From positions 1,178,001-1,242,000 of the forward strand of contig CAVSOT010000003.1 in NCBI GenBank assembly GCA_963729695.1: a stretch of DNA of 64,000 bases. Reading direction: 5' to 3'. Position 1 is the stretch's first letter. Each line of letters begins with the position of its first letter. This document shows, one piece after another, positions 1 through 9,053 of the stretch. The translations under genes were made by a program, and so were the position numbers. Source of the stretch: PALSA-693 sp963729695 (GTDB taxonomy: Bacteria > Actinomycetota > Acidimicrobiia > Acidimicrobiales > Palsa-688). A model generated the notes under the pieces. The model was not told the DNA's origin. It saw only the letters and a program-made list of their open reading frames with translations, and did not search any database.

Positions 1-234
1 CCCGATGTAGTCGGTCCCAAACACGCCTGAGCAACTGCAGACGATCCCCACCTTGATCGGAGCTGCAGCCGGGCCGGCTGATGACGTGCCGGCTGATGAC
101 GTGCCGGCCGTTGATGTGCCGGCCGTTGATGTGGCACTGGTGGACGCCGGTTTGCTGCTGGAAGAGCAGGCTCCGGCCAGCACGATCACGGCCAAGGCCG
201 CCCCGCCGGACAAGAGTCGTCGCCTCGGTGCCAT
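1..234 (-). CDS. ABC-type substrate-binding lipoprotein, N-terminal part (runs off the window)
   Basis: Partial gene reading leftward out of the window. It starts MAPRRRLLSGGAALAV and continues into a hydrophobic stretch ending in a lipobox (LAGAC), so it should be a lipid-anchored exported protein. A low-complexity Thr/Ser/Ala/Gly linker follows, then the mature start IKVGIVCSCSGVFGTDYIG. That opening is typical of branched-chain amino-acid or aromatic-compound binding proteins of ABC importers (Peripla_BP_6 type). The ATG at 234 is preferred over the in-frame ATG at 243 because AGAGAGG lies about 9 bases upstream of it. It is downstream of, and probably co-transcribed with, the P450 gene. 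The ligand cannot be read from this fragment. Confidence 0.8.
   Translation of the reverse strand, partial: MAPRRRLLSGGAALAVIVLAGACSSSSKPASTSATSTAGTSTAGTSSAGTSSAGPAAAPIKVGIVCSCSGVFGTDYIG
73..132. repeat. Four 15-bp tandem units in the lipoprotein linker
   Basis: Two copies of GCCGGCTGATGACGT are followed by two copies of GCCGGCCGTTGATGT, with no spacer. On the coding (minus) strand they give (TSTAG)x2 then (TSSAG)x2, the flexible tether between the lipidated cysteine and the binding domain. The perfect pairs suggest recent slippage and variable copy number between strains. Confidence 0.85.
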
Positions 235-276
235 ATTGGCCATCCTCTCTGGTTTCGTCCGCCCCGGACGGTGGAT

Positions 277-1499
277 TCAGTCGGAACTGGTGGTGAACGT
301 GATCATGACGGCTTTCGGGGTGCGGTTATAGGCCATATAGAAGGGGATCGATTTCGATTGGTCGGGCAGCTCGAAGTGCTCGAACCTGCGGGTCAGTTCC
401 TCGATGGCGATCTTGAGGTTCATGCGGGCCAGGTTTGATCCGAGGCATCGGTGCGGCCCGGCGCCGAAGGTGAGGTGCCGCTTGGTCGAACGAGCAGCGT
501 CGAACCGTTCCGGGTCCGGGAACTCGGTCGCATCGCGGTTGGCTGAGGCCCAGGACATCAGGACCTTCTCCCCTTGCTTGATCATGCGTCCCCCGATTTC
601 GATATCCCTGGTGGCGGTCCGACACAGGTGCGGGAAGGGGGTGTCCAAGCGGAGGAGCTCTTCGATGGCCTCGGGGATCACCTCGGGCCGGCTGCGCAGC
701 AGGGGGAAGATCTCGGGCTGGCGGCAGAAACGCAGCATGAACATGCCGAGGGCGCCGGTCGTGGTTTCCAGCCCGCCGGTGATGAGCGAGATCAGCATCC
801 CGATGGTCTGTTCCCGGCTGATCGGCTGCCCGTCGATCTCGGCCTCGATTATCCCGTCGACCACGTCGTCTTTGGAGCCGGCGCGACCCGCGAGACTCCA
901 GCAAATCGTTGATCCAATCATGCATGGCTCGCCAGGCGACTTTGCTCTCCGGATTGGACGGTTTGGAGGTGACCATGGCCGTCTCGGTGAGCCACTCGAT
1001 CTCGTCAGGCGGGGCGTGCAGCACCTGATCGAAGAGAGCGAGGCCGGGGAACGGTTCGGCGAACTCGCGGCATGAATTCGCACTGCCCTGAACCGATGAA
1101 GTTGTCGATCAACTGATTGGCGATCTGCCGGGTGGCCTTGTCCCACTGGCTGACTGCGGCCGGGGTGAAGTACGGGTTGATGAGCTTTCGATATTGACGG
1201 TGCAGGGGTGGGTCTACTTCGTGGGGAAGGATCCTGACGAAGGGGGTGGTCTCGGGCACAGTGAGGCTGTGCTCCGCGCTGAATGTCTCCCAATCCTGGG
1301 TGGCCTGCAGCACATCCGCGTAGCGGCTGAACACCCAGAATCCGCCATACGCATCGCTATACGCGACCGGACACTCCTCACGCATCCTGGACATGGTCTC
1401 ATCCAGTTTGGTCCCGAGGTCCGAGGACAACGGGTCGAAATGGTGTGCGCACCAATCGTAAGTGAGCAGCGACGAGGCCAGACCCGCTACGTCAGCCAT
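277..1499 (-). pseudogene. Cytochrome P450, reading frame interrupted twice
   Basis: A complete P450 of about 406 residues can be read only by crossing two one-base shifts. The N-terminal frame starts MADVAGLASSLL at 1499, with GGGAGG just upstream. It changes frame near 1070 (an extra C in ATGCCGCGAG) and again near 880 (an extra G in CGCGGGTCG). The family marks are present: a helix-I segment GGLETTTG, the ExxR motif EELLR, and the haem loop FGAGPHRCLGSNLAR with its cysteine ligand. With both bases removed the length is exactly a multiple of three and normal for bacterial class I P450s. The gene is therefore either recently inactivated or hit by sequence errors. Substrate is unknown; redox partners are not encoded here. 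Confidence 0.85.
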
Positions 1500-1712
1500 G
1501 TACCCTCCCAGCTGCCGCGATGGTACCAACCCAACCTTAGCTCGGCAAACCTCTTCCCCGCACCGCAATCGGTACCTGCCGCCAGCGCCGAATCGCAGTG
1601 CATTCTGGTTGAGGCCATAGCACCCCCGATGCATTGCCCTCGCTCGAGGGGCGGCACTACCATCAACCGCATTGGGCCCGCTGGTGTGGGCCGACACGAT
1701 GGAGGACAGATC

Positions 1713-2302
1713 GTGACCGCTCGAACGACCGCCCGTCGAGGACTGCAGATCTTTTCTCGGAACAAGCCCGTCGTCGGCCAGCAACAGATGAGACGACCTC
1801 CTGTGTGGGATCAACCAGCGGTGGATGCCACGCCCGAATTCTTCGCCGCTGGCGGTTCCGCCGAAGGGGTGCTCTTCGCCGATCCGGCGGGCACAGAGGA
1901 GAAAGGGCTCAGCCTGATTTGGCTGCGGCTGGGCGCCGACTACCACCTACCTCGACACTCTCATAGTCGCGATTGTCTCTATTACATCACCGCCGGCGAG
2001 ATACGTCTCGGCCACCAGACCCTGAGCGCAGGAGAAGGTTTCTTCGTCCCGGCCGATGCACCCTATACGTATATCGCCGGCCCGCAGGGAGCAGAGATTC
2101 TCGAGTTCCGAGGCACGTCACATCCGCGTGCGAGACGCAGATCTTGGAAAAGGACTGGGGCCGGATTCTGCAAGCCTGCCGGGCCAACCGCGACCGTTGG
2201 CAGGATGAATTGCAGCCCTGGTCGCAATGGATGCCGTCGGCCGACACGATTCCGTACCAGACGCCGAGCGGGGATCAGAAGAGCATCACCATCACCCGCT
2301 GA
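1713..2302 (+). pseudogene. Cupin-domain protein with one frameshift
   Basis: GTG start at 1713 with GGAGGA six bases upstream. The first part reads as a single cupin barrel (LIWLRLGADYHLPRHSHSRD, then a GEGFFVPADAPYTY strand), including the HxH metal-ligand pattern. After EFRGTS, near 2115-2145, the sensible reading moves to another frame (QILEKDWGRILQACRANRD) and stops at 2302. The total length is two bases over a multiple of three, so one base seems to be missing. Cupins of this size are often small dioxygenases or sugar-binding regulators; no substrate can be assigned. It lies 42 bases before the LLM gene and may be co-transcribed with it. Confidence 0.6.
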
Positions 2303-2344
2303 CCGACCGGAGAGCCCGCCCGCTCACGACCTAGCTTCTCTGCC

Positions 2345-3328
2345 GTGAGCCGACGCCAGCTACCTCGCCCCGAGTTCGAGCCCGTCCGTCTGGGATACGT
2401 CTTCGGTGACTATCCAACGCCGGTCGCAGGTAGCGTCCATCTGTTCGACTCCGTGGTGGCGCAGGCCCAGGCCGCCGAAGCGGCCGGCTTCGACTCGGTG
2501 TGGGTGCCGGACCACCTCATGCAGATCCCCCTCGTCGGGTCCCCGGACGAACCGATGCTGGAGTGCTACACGACCCTGGCTGCGCTGGCCGCGCTGACGT
2601 CTCGAGTCCGGTTGGGTGCCTTCGTCGGCGGCGCCGCCTACCGGAACCCGACGCTGTTGGGCAAGGCGGTCACCACCCTCGACATCATCTCGCATGGTCG
2701 GGCCATGTTCGGCATCGGCGCGGGCTGGTACGAAGAGGAGCATGCCAACTTCGGCTACGAACTGGGGACCATCCCGGACCGATTTGCGCGGCTGGTCGAC
2801 GTTTTGGAGATCGTGGAGTCGATGTTCGCCAACGAGACAACCACATACGCCGGCCGCTATTTTCACGCCGACGGGGCACTCAACTCGCCGAGATCCCTAC
2901 AGCCGGGAGGACCACCGGTGCTGGTCGGCGGGTCGGGGGAGAAGCGGACGCTGCGCCTGGTCGCCGAGTACGCGGACATCTGCAACGTGGGCGGGCATGC
3001 CGAGACGGTCCGGCACCTCATGCACGTCCTCGACCGTCACTGTCAGACGATCCACCGGGACCCGGCCTCAATCTGCCGTACCTGTACGTGTGTGGTGATC
3101 GTGCGGGACACCGAAGAGGAGGCCGAGGCCGCGATGCCAGACGTATACCGCAGCCGGCCCCCCCGAACCCAGCCCGTGGTCATGGGGACCCGTCTCCAGG
3201 TGGCGGAGCAGCTCCGAGCCCGGCTGGAGGCTGGAATTGACGGGCTGATGCTCAGCTGTGCTGCTCAGGACAGAAGGCCTGAGTACGCCGAAGTGCTCGC
3301 CGAGGTGGCGGCCGAGGCTCGGGCCTGA
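2345..3328 (+). CDS. LLM-class flavin/F420-dependent oxidoreductase
   Basis: A 327-residue TIM-barrel protein of the luciferase-like monooxygenase superfamily. Diagnostic segments are FDSVWVPDHL near the N-terminus, FGIGAGWYEEEHANFGYEL near residue 125, and PVLVGGSGEKRTLRLVAEYAD near residue 195, which forms the cofactor-phosphate region. In actinobacteria such proteins usually use coenzyme F420 or FMN for hydride transfer or oxygenation; which one cannot be told here. The GTG start at 2345 gives VSRRQLPRPEF. The adjacent cupin, P450 and Rieske genes suggest a role in oxidative catabolism of a small organic compound, but the substrate is not known. Confidence 0.85.
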   Translation: MSRRQLPRPEFEPVRLGYVFGDYPTPVAGSVHLFDSVVAQAQAAEAAGFDSVWVPDHLMQIPLVGSPDEPMLECYTTLAALAALTSRVRLGAFVGGAAYRNPTLLGKAVTTLDIISHGRAMFGIGAGWYEEEHANFGYELGTIPDRFARLVDVLEIVESMFANETTTYAGRYFHADGALNSPRSLQPGGPPVLVGGSGEKRTLRLVAEYADICNVGGHAETVRHLMHVLDRHCQTIHRDPASICRTCTCVVIVRDTEEEAEAAMPDVYRSRPPRTQPVVMGTRLQVAEQLRARLEAGIDGLMLSCAAQDRRPEYAEVLAEVAAEARA

Positions 3329-3353
3329 GCGCAACCAGGTGAGCCCAGCCGGC

Positions 3354-3797
3354 TCATCCCATGGGTCGGATCGCGTCCGCCACGTGGGACGTCAACAGTC
3401 GGTACATCTCATCCCCGACATAGATCCTCTCGACCAGGATGCCGTCGGGTGCGGCCCCGATAATGGCCAACACGGGGTGGGTGTGCACTAAGCCATCCTC
3501 GCTCATGACGGAGTACGCGCTGGTCTCCGAGATACGGGCATTCTCCACGAACCATTGCTGCAGAAGCCCGCTTGCGGGGAGTCCTGAATCGCCGTTCGTG
3601 GCCTCTCTGTAGCGCTCCTCTGATCCGAATGAGTAGAACCGGAAGGCATTGTCCCGGCCGGCAAAGAACGCCCGTTGGAGAGGGAACTCATACCGGATCT
3701 CCTCGTGGAGCGTGGCTACGGCGGTCTCGTAGTCCCGGCGGAACTCCGCCGCCACGTGCGCCTCGATCACGCTCTGAACTGATTGCCGGTCCTTCAT
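3354..3797 (-). CDS. SnoaL-like/NTF2-fold protein
   Basis: 147 residues, starting MKDRQSVQSVIEAHVAAEFR at the ATG at 3797, with a purine-rich AAGAAAGAGAAG upstream. The opening amphipathic helix, the HEEIRYEFP strand and the overall size fit the cone-shaped SnoaL/NTF2 fold, which includes polyketide cyclases, limonene-epoxide hydrolases and many proteins of unknown role. No catalytic residue can be assigned with certainty. It converges with the LLM gene (stops 25 bases apart). It may act in the same pathway as the neighbouring oxygenases; this is inference from position only. Confidence 0.6.
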   Translation of the reverse strand: MKDRQSVQSVIEAHVAAEFRRDYETAVATLHEEIRYEFPLQRAFFAGRDNAFRFYSFGSEERYREATNGDSGLPASGLLQQWFVENARISETSAYSVMSEDGLVHTHPVLAIIGAAPDGILVERIYVGDEMYRLLTSHVADAIRPMG

Positions 3798-3933
3798 GCG
3801 CTTCTCTTTCTTGCGTGCGGCCGGCAACCTTACCAATTCGGTCGCCCATCCCTCCGTGACCCCTGGGCCGCCTGGGACCGCTCTCCGTTCACCGGCGAGA
3901 GCCCTTCACCCGTCTCGGTGTGGGAGAAGCCGG

Positions 3934-4581
3934 TCAGCGGAGGAAGGTGAACAATTTGGCGGGCAGCTCCGAGTGGCCTGGCCGGCCTTCGGTCAGCCGA
4001 GCGACGCCGACGCCATAACCGTCAGGCTCGCTGTCCCAACTGGTCTCGACGAGCCCGGCTTGTTGCACCCAGGCCCGAATGGTGGGGCGGAGATCGGACT
4101 TGAAGCTTCCCCGCGTCCAAATGACGAAGCCTCCATCCAGGAGCATCGCGGGAGCGGCCATGACCGTCGCCTTGATGTCGTCCGGCGAGACGTTTCCGAA
4201 GATTCCGCACAAAAGCAGGAGGTCCACCGGAACGTGGTCGATAAACGTGGAGGTTGTTCCGGCATCGCCAGTGATGACGCGCACGCCGTCGAGCCCGAGC
4301 TCTCCAGACCTCGTGACCGCGTTCGCGGCGATGGACCTGTCGTTCTCGACCAGGACAGCCCGGTATCGCTGAGGTTCGACGTCGACCAGCTCCGGCAACA
4401 GGTCGCGGCCGTCACCGGAACAAAGACTCAGGATGCCAAGGGGCTCCGCGGGTCGGATGCGCTCCGCTGATCGGAGGGCGGCGAGCGCCTCGCCGATCCG
4501 CTTGCGCACGACGACCAGGCGGCGAGCCAACGACGTGTCCGGATCGTCATATTGCGAATACCACTCCCGCCAGTCCGTCAC
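3934..4581 (-). CDS. Class I SAM-dependent methyltransferase-like protein
   Basis: 215 residues, MTDWREWYSQYDDPDTSLAR onward. The glycine-rich SAM loop appears as ILSLCSGDGRDLLPEL (about residues 48-63), followed by an acidic residue after VLVEND that should hold the ribose. Later strands (DLLLLCGIFGNV, GGFVIWTRG) complete a Rossmann-like methyltransferase domain. The substrate is not evident. It follows the Rieske oxygenase on the same strand with a 73-base gap, so the two could share a transcript. Confidence 0.75.
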   Translation of the reverse strand: MTDWREWYSQYDDPDTSLARRLVVVRKRIGEALAALRSAERIRPAEPLGILSLCSGDGRDLLPELVDVEPQRYRAVLVENDRSIAANAVTRSGELGLDGVRVITGDAGTTSTFIDHVPVDLLLLCGIFGNVSPDDIKATVMAAPAMLLDGGFVIWTRGSFKSDLRPTIRAWVQQAGLVETSWDSEPDGYGVGVARLTEGRPGHSELPAKLFTFLR

Positions 4582-4654
4582 GGCGCTACGTGATACCCGA
4601 CCTCGGGAGAAGCCGCACGCGATTTGCGCCGCTCGGGGTTGGGTGGTCGCCGCC

Positions 4655-6076
4655 TCAGAACTTGAGGTCGGCGATGGGTTGATCGATGGCGGTGTTCAGT
4701 TTGCCAAGGGAGGGCAGGAGCGCCTCGCTCGGCACGCCGGCCAGGTACCCGTCGATGACCCGGTGGAGGCTGGAGATCAGCCCCTCCACCTTGTCCGACA
4801 ACCGCATGTACTCGAACCCCCTGGCGTGCAACCCCTTCTGCTGCTTGGGGAGGTTGGAGAAGTCCTGAGTGGGGATCGGTGGCCAGCCTGGGTCGCCGGG
4901 GAGCATGGGCTCTGGCGGCGTGAACCGGGCGGGCTCCCGGCCCGGTGGGAAGCGGGTCAACGAGTACAACTCGAACAGGCACTCCTCGGGGCCGAGCGGG
5001 CGAATCCGGTACGAGGCTGCGCTGCTGTAGTTGGGTAGCAGGAAGTAGTGCGGGAAGCAGAACTGAATCGGATCGTTGAAGCCCTGAGCCGCGATCTGGT
5101 TGAGATCGGGGATGTCGCATCCGGCGGATCGGTACCACTTCACGATGGCGTCGTTGAGCGTGTACTGCCAGGTTTGCACGGCCAGTTGGGGATCCGCGGG
5201 CAGTTCGATATCGCGCAGCCCCTCAGCGATGCGGACGTCGTTGGCATGGGTCATGCCCCGCATGCCGTCGCTCAACATGCGCATGAAGTAGATCTTTGTG
5301 TCGATCAGCTGGCGGGGGTCGGTGATCCCCGCGATCCGGGCGGATACCGCGTTGCTGACGGAGCCGTCCGGGTTGATCTTCTTGTGGATGCTCTTGGCGT
5401 TCTTCTTCAGACCCCGCGGGTTCAGCTGGGGGTGGGTCTCCATGGAGTGGTAGCCCTCCATGAATGCCTCCATGGCCAGCTTCCAGTTCACGGGCACCCG
5501 GCAGGACAGCCACCAGTCCATCCGCAGCGATTCGACCTTCCAGGCGTCATTGCACGCGGCGAAGGGCGCAATGGACTCCTGCAGCGGAGGGGCGTGGTCG
5601 TCCATGTTGATCCAGGCACAACCACCCCATAGCTCACAGCGGACCGGCGTGAGCTCGAGCTGGTCCGGCGTCACGGCCGCCTCGGGGAACAGGTCCCGCT
5701 GATAGACAAACGTGTTGGCGCCATCCAGGCCGTAGCACCACCCGTGGAAGGGGCAGGTGAACCCGCTCGGGAGGCTCCCCGATCCCTCGACGAGCTTGAC
5801 CCCGCGATGGCGGCACGCGTTGTAATAGGCCTTGACCTCGCTCTCGCTCACGCGCACCACGATGATCGACTGATCGAGGATCTCGTACTCGGTGAAATCC
5901 CCGGGTGCGGGGATCTCCTCCAACCGGCAGGCCATCTGCCAGACCCTCGGCCACAAAAGCTCGGCTTCCATGGCGAAGAACTCGGGATCGTAGTACCGCT
6001 GCTTCGGAATGCGGCCCGGGTCCTGGATCGCATACGGCACTGGAAGCGCAGACCACCGTTGCTCAGCGATTGCCAT
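4655..6076 (-). CDS. Rieske non-haem iron aromatic-ring-hydroxylating oxygenase, alpha subunit
   Basis: 473 residues, the normal size for the large subunit. The Rieske [2Fe-2S] ligands are visible as C88-x-H90 (CRHRG) and C108-x2-H111 (CPFHGW). The C-terminal catalytic domain carries the mononuclear-iron segment WKLAMEAFMEGYHSMETHPQ, with the usual N/E...H...H spacing. Such enzymes insert oxygen into aromatic or other organic rings using electrons from a separate reductase, which is not in this window; no beta subunit is seen either. It lies downstream of a TetR-SDR pair on the same strand, suggesting a regulated catabolic unit. The substrate remains open. Confidence 0.9.
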   Translation of the reverse strand: MAIAEQRWSALPVPYAIQDPGRIPKQRYYDPEFFAMEAELLWPRVWQMACRLEEIPAPGDFTEYEILDQSIIVVRVSESEVKAYYNACRHRGVKLVEGSGSLPSGFTCPFHGWCYGLDGANTFVYQRDLFPEAAVTPDQLELTPVRCELWGGCAWINMDDHAPPLQESIAPFAACNDAWKVESLRMDWWLSCRVPVNWKLAMEAFMEGYHSMETHPQLNPRGLKKNAKSIHKKINPDGSVSNAVSARIAGITDPRQLIDTKIYFMRMLSDGMRGMTHANDVRIAEGLRDIELPADPQLAVQTWQYTLNDAIVKWYRSAGCDIPDLNQIAAQGFNDPIQFCFPHYFLLPNYSSAASYRIRPLGPEECLFELYSLTRFPPGREPARFTPPEPMLPGDPGWPPIPTQDFSNLPKQQKGLHARGFEYMRLSDKVEGLISSLHRVIDGYLAGVPSEALLPSLGKLNTAIDQPIADLKF

Positions 6077-6153
6077 CAGTCTCCTCCCGACTCGTCGTCG
6101 CCTCCCTTAGCTTACGCCGCCCCGAACCGCGGCGCCCGGGCGCCGGCGACCAG

Positions 6154-6981
6154 CTACGACGCGGAAAGGCCACCGTCGATGGGGAGGACGGCGCCGGTTA
6201 TCCGCTTGGCCGCATCGGAGGCCAGGAAGACCACGGCGTCGCTGACCTCTCCAGGCTCGAGGAACGAGAGCGGCAAGGAGTGGTGTTCTTCGAGCAGGGG
6301 CGCGGCGTCTGCGGCAGACGGTGAAGGGAGATCGGGCCGGAACAGGCGATAAAACTGGTCGTTGAGGATCATGTCGGTGCCCACCGTGGTGGGGCAGACG
6401 GCATTCACCCGGATGTTGTATTCCCCCACCTCTCGGGCCAGGGACTTCGTGATCCCAAGAACCCCGTGCTTGGCCGCGGAGTAGTGCGAGATGTTGGGCG
6501 TTCCCTTCAAGCCGGCGATCGACGACGTGATGATGATGGAGCCACCGTTGCCGGCCTCGATCATCAAGGGGACGCCCGTGCGAAGCGTTCGCCAGACACC
6601 GGTCAGGTTTATGTCGATCATGTCCTGCCACGTCTCATCCGAGAGCTCCCAGAGCCGGCCCAGGGAGAAGATGCCGGCGTTGGCGCAGACGATGTCGAGC
6701 CGGCCGAAGGACTCGATCCCTTCGGCCACGCTGCGGTCGAGCGAGTCCTGGTCCCGGACATCGGCCTGAAAGGCCAGGGCGGACCCGCCCGCCTGCCGAA
6801 TGGCTTCCACCGTCCACTCCAGATCGTCCTTCGACGCGAGCGGATATTTCACCGTATTGACAGGCTCACAGATGTCGAGGGCGATGATCGAAGCGCCCTC
6901 ACCTGCAAGTCGCACGGCGTGGCTCCGCCCTTGGCCCCGCCCCGCTCCCGTCACCAGGGCGACCTTCCCCTCCAGCAGCAT
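6154..6981 (-). CDS. Mycofactocin-coupled SDR-family oxidoreductase
   Basis: 275 residues. The N-terminal nucleotide loop is TGAGRGQGRSHAVRLAGEGA, followed by LDICEPVNTVKYPLASKDDLE. This is the extra loop after the first two strands that marks the mycofactocin-associated SDR family, in which NAD(H) is held tightly and re-oxidised by mycofactocin. The catalytic Ser (SSIAG) and Tyr-x3-Lys (YSAAK) are present, as is the NAG motif. Expected role: oxidation of a secondary alcohol or reduction of a ketone. It lies between the Rieske oxygenase and a TetR gene on the same strand. Mycofactocin biosynthesis genes are not in the window. Confidence 0.88.
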   Translation of the reverse strand: MLLEGKVALVTGAGRGQGRSHAVRLAGEGASIIALDICEPVNTVKYPLASKDDLEWTVEAIRQAGGSALAFQADVRDQDSLDRSVAEGIESFGRLDIVCANAGIFSLGRLWELSDETWQDMIDINLTGVWRTLRTGVPLMIEAGNGGSIIITSSIAGLKGTPNISHYSAAKHGVLGITKSLAREVGEYNIRVNAVCPTTVGTDMILNDQFYRLFRPDLPSPSAADAAPLLEEHHSLPLSFLEPGEVSDAVVFLASDAAKRITGAVLPIDGGLSAS

Positions 6982-7058
6982 TCGTCTCTCCTTCAGGTTG
7001 TTCGCGGTTTGTCAACCATAGGCACGACTGCCTGCGCTGATCGCTTCCGGGCTGCTGA

Positions 7059-7712
7059 TCAGTCGACGGTGGAGGCGAGGGGAACGGCCCGGGCCGGCCC
7101 GGCGGGCTTCGACAGAACCGGCTGCAGCCCGTGCTCGATCAGGTCGAGCGCTTCGTCGGTCAAGGCATGGAGATCCTCTCGGCATGACGACCTGACCCAC
7201 TGGGTGAGGGCGGCTCTGAAGGCGCCCACGATCATGGCGGCTGCGGTTCGGGGCACGAGATCGCCCGGGCCGGCGACCACCTGGTCGGCGATGGCGTGGG
7301 CGACGCCCCGTTCCCATTGGCTCAAAAACTCCAGGTTGCGGGCGGCGACGTTCATGGAGGTGTCGCGAATCACCTGCGATCGGGCGAGTACCGCGTCCGA
7401 TCGCGAGGTGTACCAGTCGGCCATGGCGTGCAGTCCGGCGCGGACGGCCTCCATGGCGTTGCCCGGACCGCTACGGTCGAGGGCCTCGCTGAGCCGAGCG
7501 TTGAGCTCGGGGTAGTCCGCCAGGAGGGCGTCCTCTTTGGTCTCGAAGTAGCGGAAGAAGGTCCGGCGGGACACCCCGGCTGCGTTCACAATGTCGTCGA
7601 CGGTCACGCCCTGGAATCCCCGCTCGAAAAAGAGGCGGAGGGCGGCGTCCGCGATCTCCGCTCTCGCCCGGGCCTTGTTGCGCTCCCGCAGGGTCAACTC
7701 CACATCCCCCAT
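7059..7712 (-). CDS. TetR-family transcriptional regulator
   Basis: 217 residues. The N-terminal helix-turn-helix reads RLFFERGFQGVTVDDIVNAAGVSRRTFFRYFETKEDAL, divided by the usual turn, and is followed by a helical ligand-binding domain ending VLSKPAGPARAVPLASTVD. It is divergent from the 7818 gene and lies upstream of the SDR and Rieske genes on the same strand, so it probably controls one or both directions. Palindromes in the shared upstream region (7742-7752 and 7771-7801) are candidate operators. Confidence 0.9.
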   Translation of the reverse strand: MGDVELTLRERNKARARAEIADAALRLFFERGFQGVTVDDIVNAAGVSRRTFFRYFETKEDALLADYPELNARLSEALDRSGPGNAMEAVRAGLHAMADWYTSRSDAVLARSQVIRDTSMNVAARNLEFLSQWERGVAHAIADQVVAGPGDLVPRTAAAMIVGAFRAALTQWVRSSCREDLHALTDEALDLIEHGLQPVLSKPAGPARAVPLASTVD

Positions 7713-7741
7713 GACACAAGTCTAATCCGGGTCGTGTAGCA

Positions 7742-7801
7742 GATGTCACATCGGCACCCGTTGCAATCTCGACACTAGCTGCTATACTGGCACTCAGTGT
7801 C
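7742..7801 (+). promoter_or_regulatory. Promoter of the 7818 gene with two operator-like palindromes
   Basis: A -35 element TTGCAA (7761-7766) and a -10 element TATACT (7783-7788) are 16 bases apart, upstream of the 7818 start. A perfect palindrome GATGT-C-ACATC lies at 7742-7752. GACACT (7771-7776) and AGTGTC (7796-7801) form a second inverted repeat that spans the -10. Both are plausible sites for the divergently encoded TetR protein. The promoter is read directly from sequence; the link to TetR is inferred. Confidence 0.55.
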
Positions 7802-7817
7802 AAGTTTGGATGGTGAA

Positions 7818-8225
7818 ATGAAAAAGATCTACTCCCCAGTGGTTTCCCAAGTAGTGCCGGTTGGTTTCGCCGACGTCGCCCAGGCGGCCGAGACGCTGCC
7901 AGGCCACGAGCTGTCCGAAGGCCGCACCCGGCTGAAGGTCCAGAGCTGCGTCGGGACCGGGGTGGCGGGCGCCGTGCGCTATTCCGCCACCTTGCGGACC
8001 ACGGCCGCCCCGTTCCCTGCCGTCAAGGTGGAGGTGGTCGTGTCGCCGTGGTCGGAAGGCCGGAGTGAGATCGCGATTCAGCCGGTCAGCAACCTCGGCC
8101 AGTTCGACTCCCTTCACGCCAGCCGCTACTTCAAGGCGGCCCGGTCGATCCTGCCCGTCGTGACCGATCGCCTCTTTGCCGACCTTCCCGTGGAAGTCCC
8201 GGCCACAGTCGGATTGGCGGCCTAG
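7818..8225 (+). CDS. Conserved-looking protein of unknown function
   Basis: 135 residues, MKKIYSPVVSQVVPVGFADV onward. The ATG at 7818 has GGATGG a few bases upstream; an in-frame GTG at 7797 is the alternative but overlaps the promoter. The protein alternates beta strands (RYSATLRTTAA, VKVEVVVSPW, SEIAIQPVS) with a C-terminal helix (FKAARSILPVVTDRLFADL). There is no signal peptide and no recognisable motif. It has its own promoter and a strong downstream terminator, so it is probably a monocistronic gene, perhaps controlled by the divergent TetR. No function is proposed. Confidence 0.65.
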   Translation: MKKIYSPVVSQVVPVGFADVAQAAETLPGHELSEGRTRLKVQSCVGTGVAGAVRYSATLRTTAAPFPAVKVEVVVSPWSEGRSEIAIQPVSNLGQFDSLHASRYFKAARSILPVVTDRLFADLPVEVPATVGLAA

Positions 8226-8276
8226 CGCCACCTGATTCCGACAACATCCAGCCGCCTCTTCCCCCCTGGGCGGCGA

Positions 8277-8311
8277 AAGAGGGCCGCACACCCCCCCCGT
8301 GCGGCCCTCTT
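8277..8311. terminator. Bidirectional stem-loop terminator
   Basis: A perfect 13-bp stem, AAGAGGGCCGCAC (8277-8289) pairing with GTGCGGCCCTCTT (8299-8311), around an A plus eight-C loop. It lies between the stops of two convergent genes (8225 and 8367), so it can serve both. There is no long U tract, as is common in high-GC actinobacteria. Confidence 0.8.
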
Positions 8312-8366
8312 CCAATTCCGGCCCACCGGGGCGACGGCGGGGGAGCCCGTCCGGGCTGGCCGCCGG

Positions 8367-8906
8367 CTATCGGTTGCGCACCAGGCGGTCCCTCGTCTGA
8401 TCCCAGTGCGAGGCCAGCCGGGTCGTCAGGCGATACAAGGGCCCGAGCGCCAGTAGGTGCGGGTGAGGATGGGAGACGATCACCGACTCCGCGGCGCGCA
8501 TGCGCGTTCCGAGGCCGTCGAGGGACTCCGGATCGACCGCTTGGCGCAACGCCGGGATGAGGTCGACCTCGCAGCGGGCCAGATGCTCCTCGAAGACATC
8601 GAGCAGCTTGGTGACGAGCTCGGGCATGTCGGGAGAGTTGATCTTGCGACGTTCGGTGAGGACCACCAGGTGCTCCATCGACCGGTAGTCGTACCGCAGG
8701 AGATCGGCCAGGTGCGCACTTCCGAGCCGCCGTCGCTTGACGATGGGATAGATGAAGCTGCGTTCCACCGCCACGTGGGCCGACATCAGCTTGACGGTTT
8801 CCAACCACACTGCGGGCCGGTCTGCGGTGGACTGGCGTACCCGTTCGAAGTGCTCCTGGAGGTCCCGATGCTCTCGGGCCAGCACGTCCAGGGCGCTTTC
8901 ACCCAT
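8367..8906 (-). CDS. Hemerythrin-like HHE domain protein
   Basis: 179 residues of four-helix-bundle type. Candidate di-iron ligands occur in order: REHRDL near residue 13, the SAHVAVE segment near 44, SMEHL near 77, and EEHLARCE near 106. Hemerythrin-like proteins bind O2 or NO or sense them. The C-terminal 50 residues (HPHPHLLALGPLYRLTTRL) are outside the bundle. The gene starts 148 bases from, and divergently to, the WhiB gene. Since WhiB proteins carry a redox-sensitive Fe-S cluster, a shared response to oxygen or NO is possible but not shown. Confidence 0.8.
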   Translation of the reverse strand: MGESALDVLAREHRDLQEHFERVRQSTADRPAVWLETVKLMSAHVAVERSFIYPIVKRRRLGSAHLADLLRYDYRSMEHLVVLTERRKINSPDMPELVTKLLDVFEEHLARCEVDLIPALRQAVDPESLDGLGTRMRAAESVIVSHPHPHLLALGPLYRLTTRLASHWDQTRDRLVRNR

Positions 8907-9053
8907 GCCGCGACCTTACTCCCGATTGGGCCGATTGTGGCGATCGGCCGAGCATCGGCAACGGCCTTCGGGGACCCAGGCGGGCCACAAACAGGCTTGA
9001 TATCACGGTATCTCGGGACGACGGCGAGCCCACGGATCACCATGCTGAGGGCT

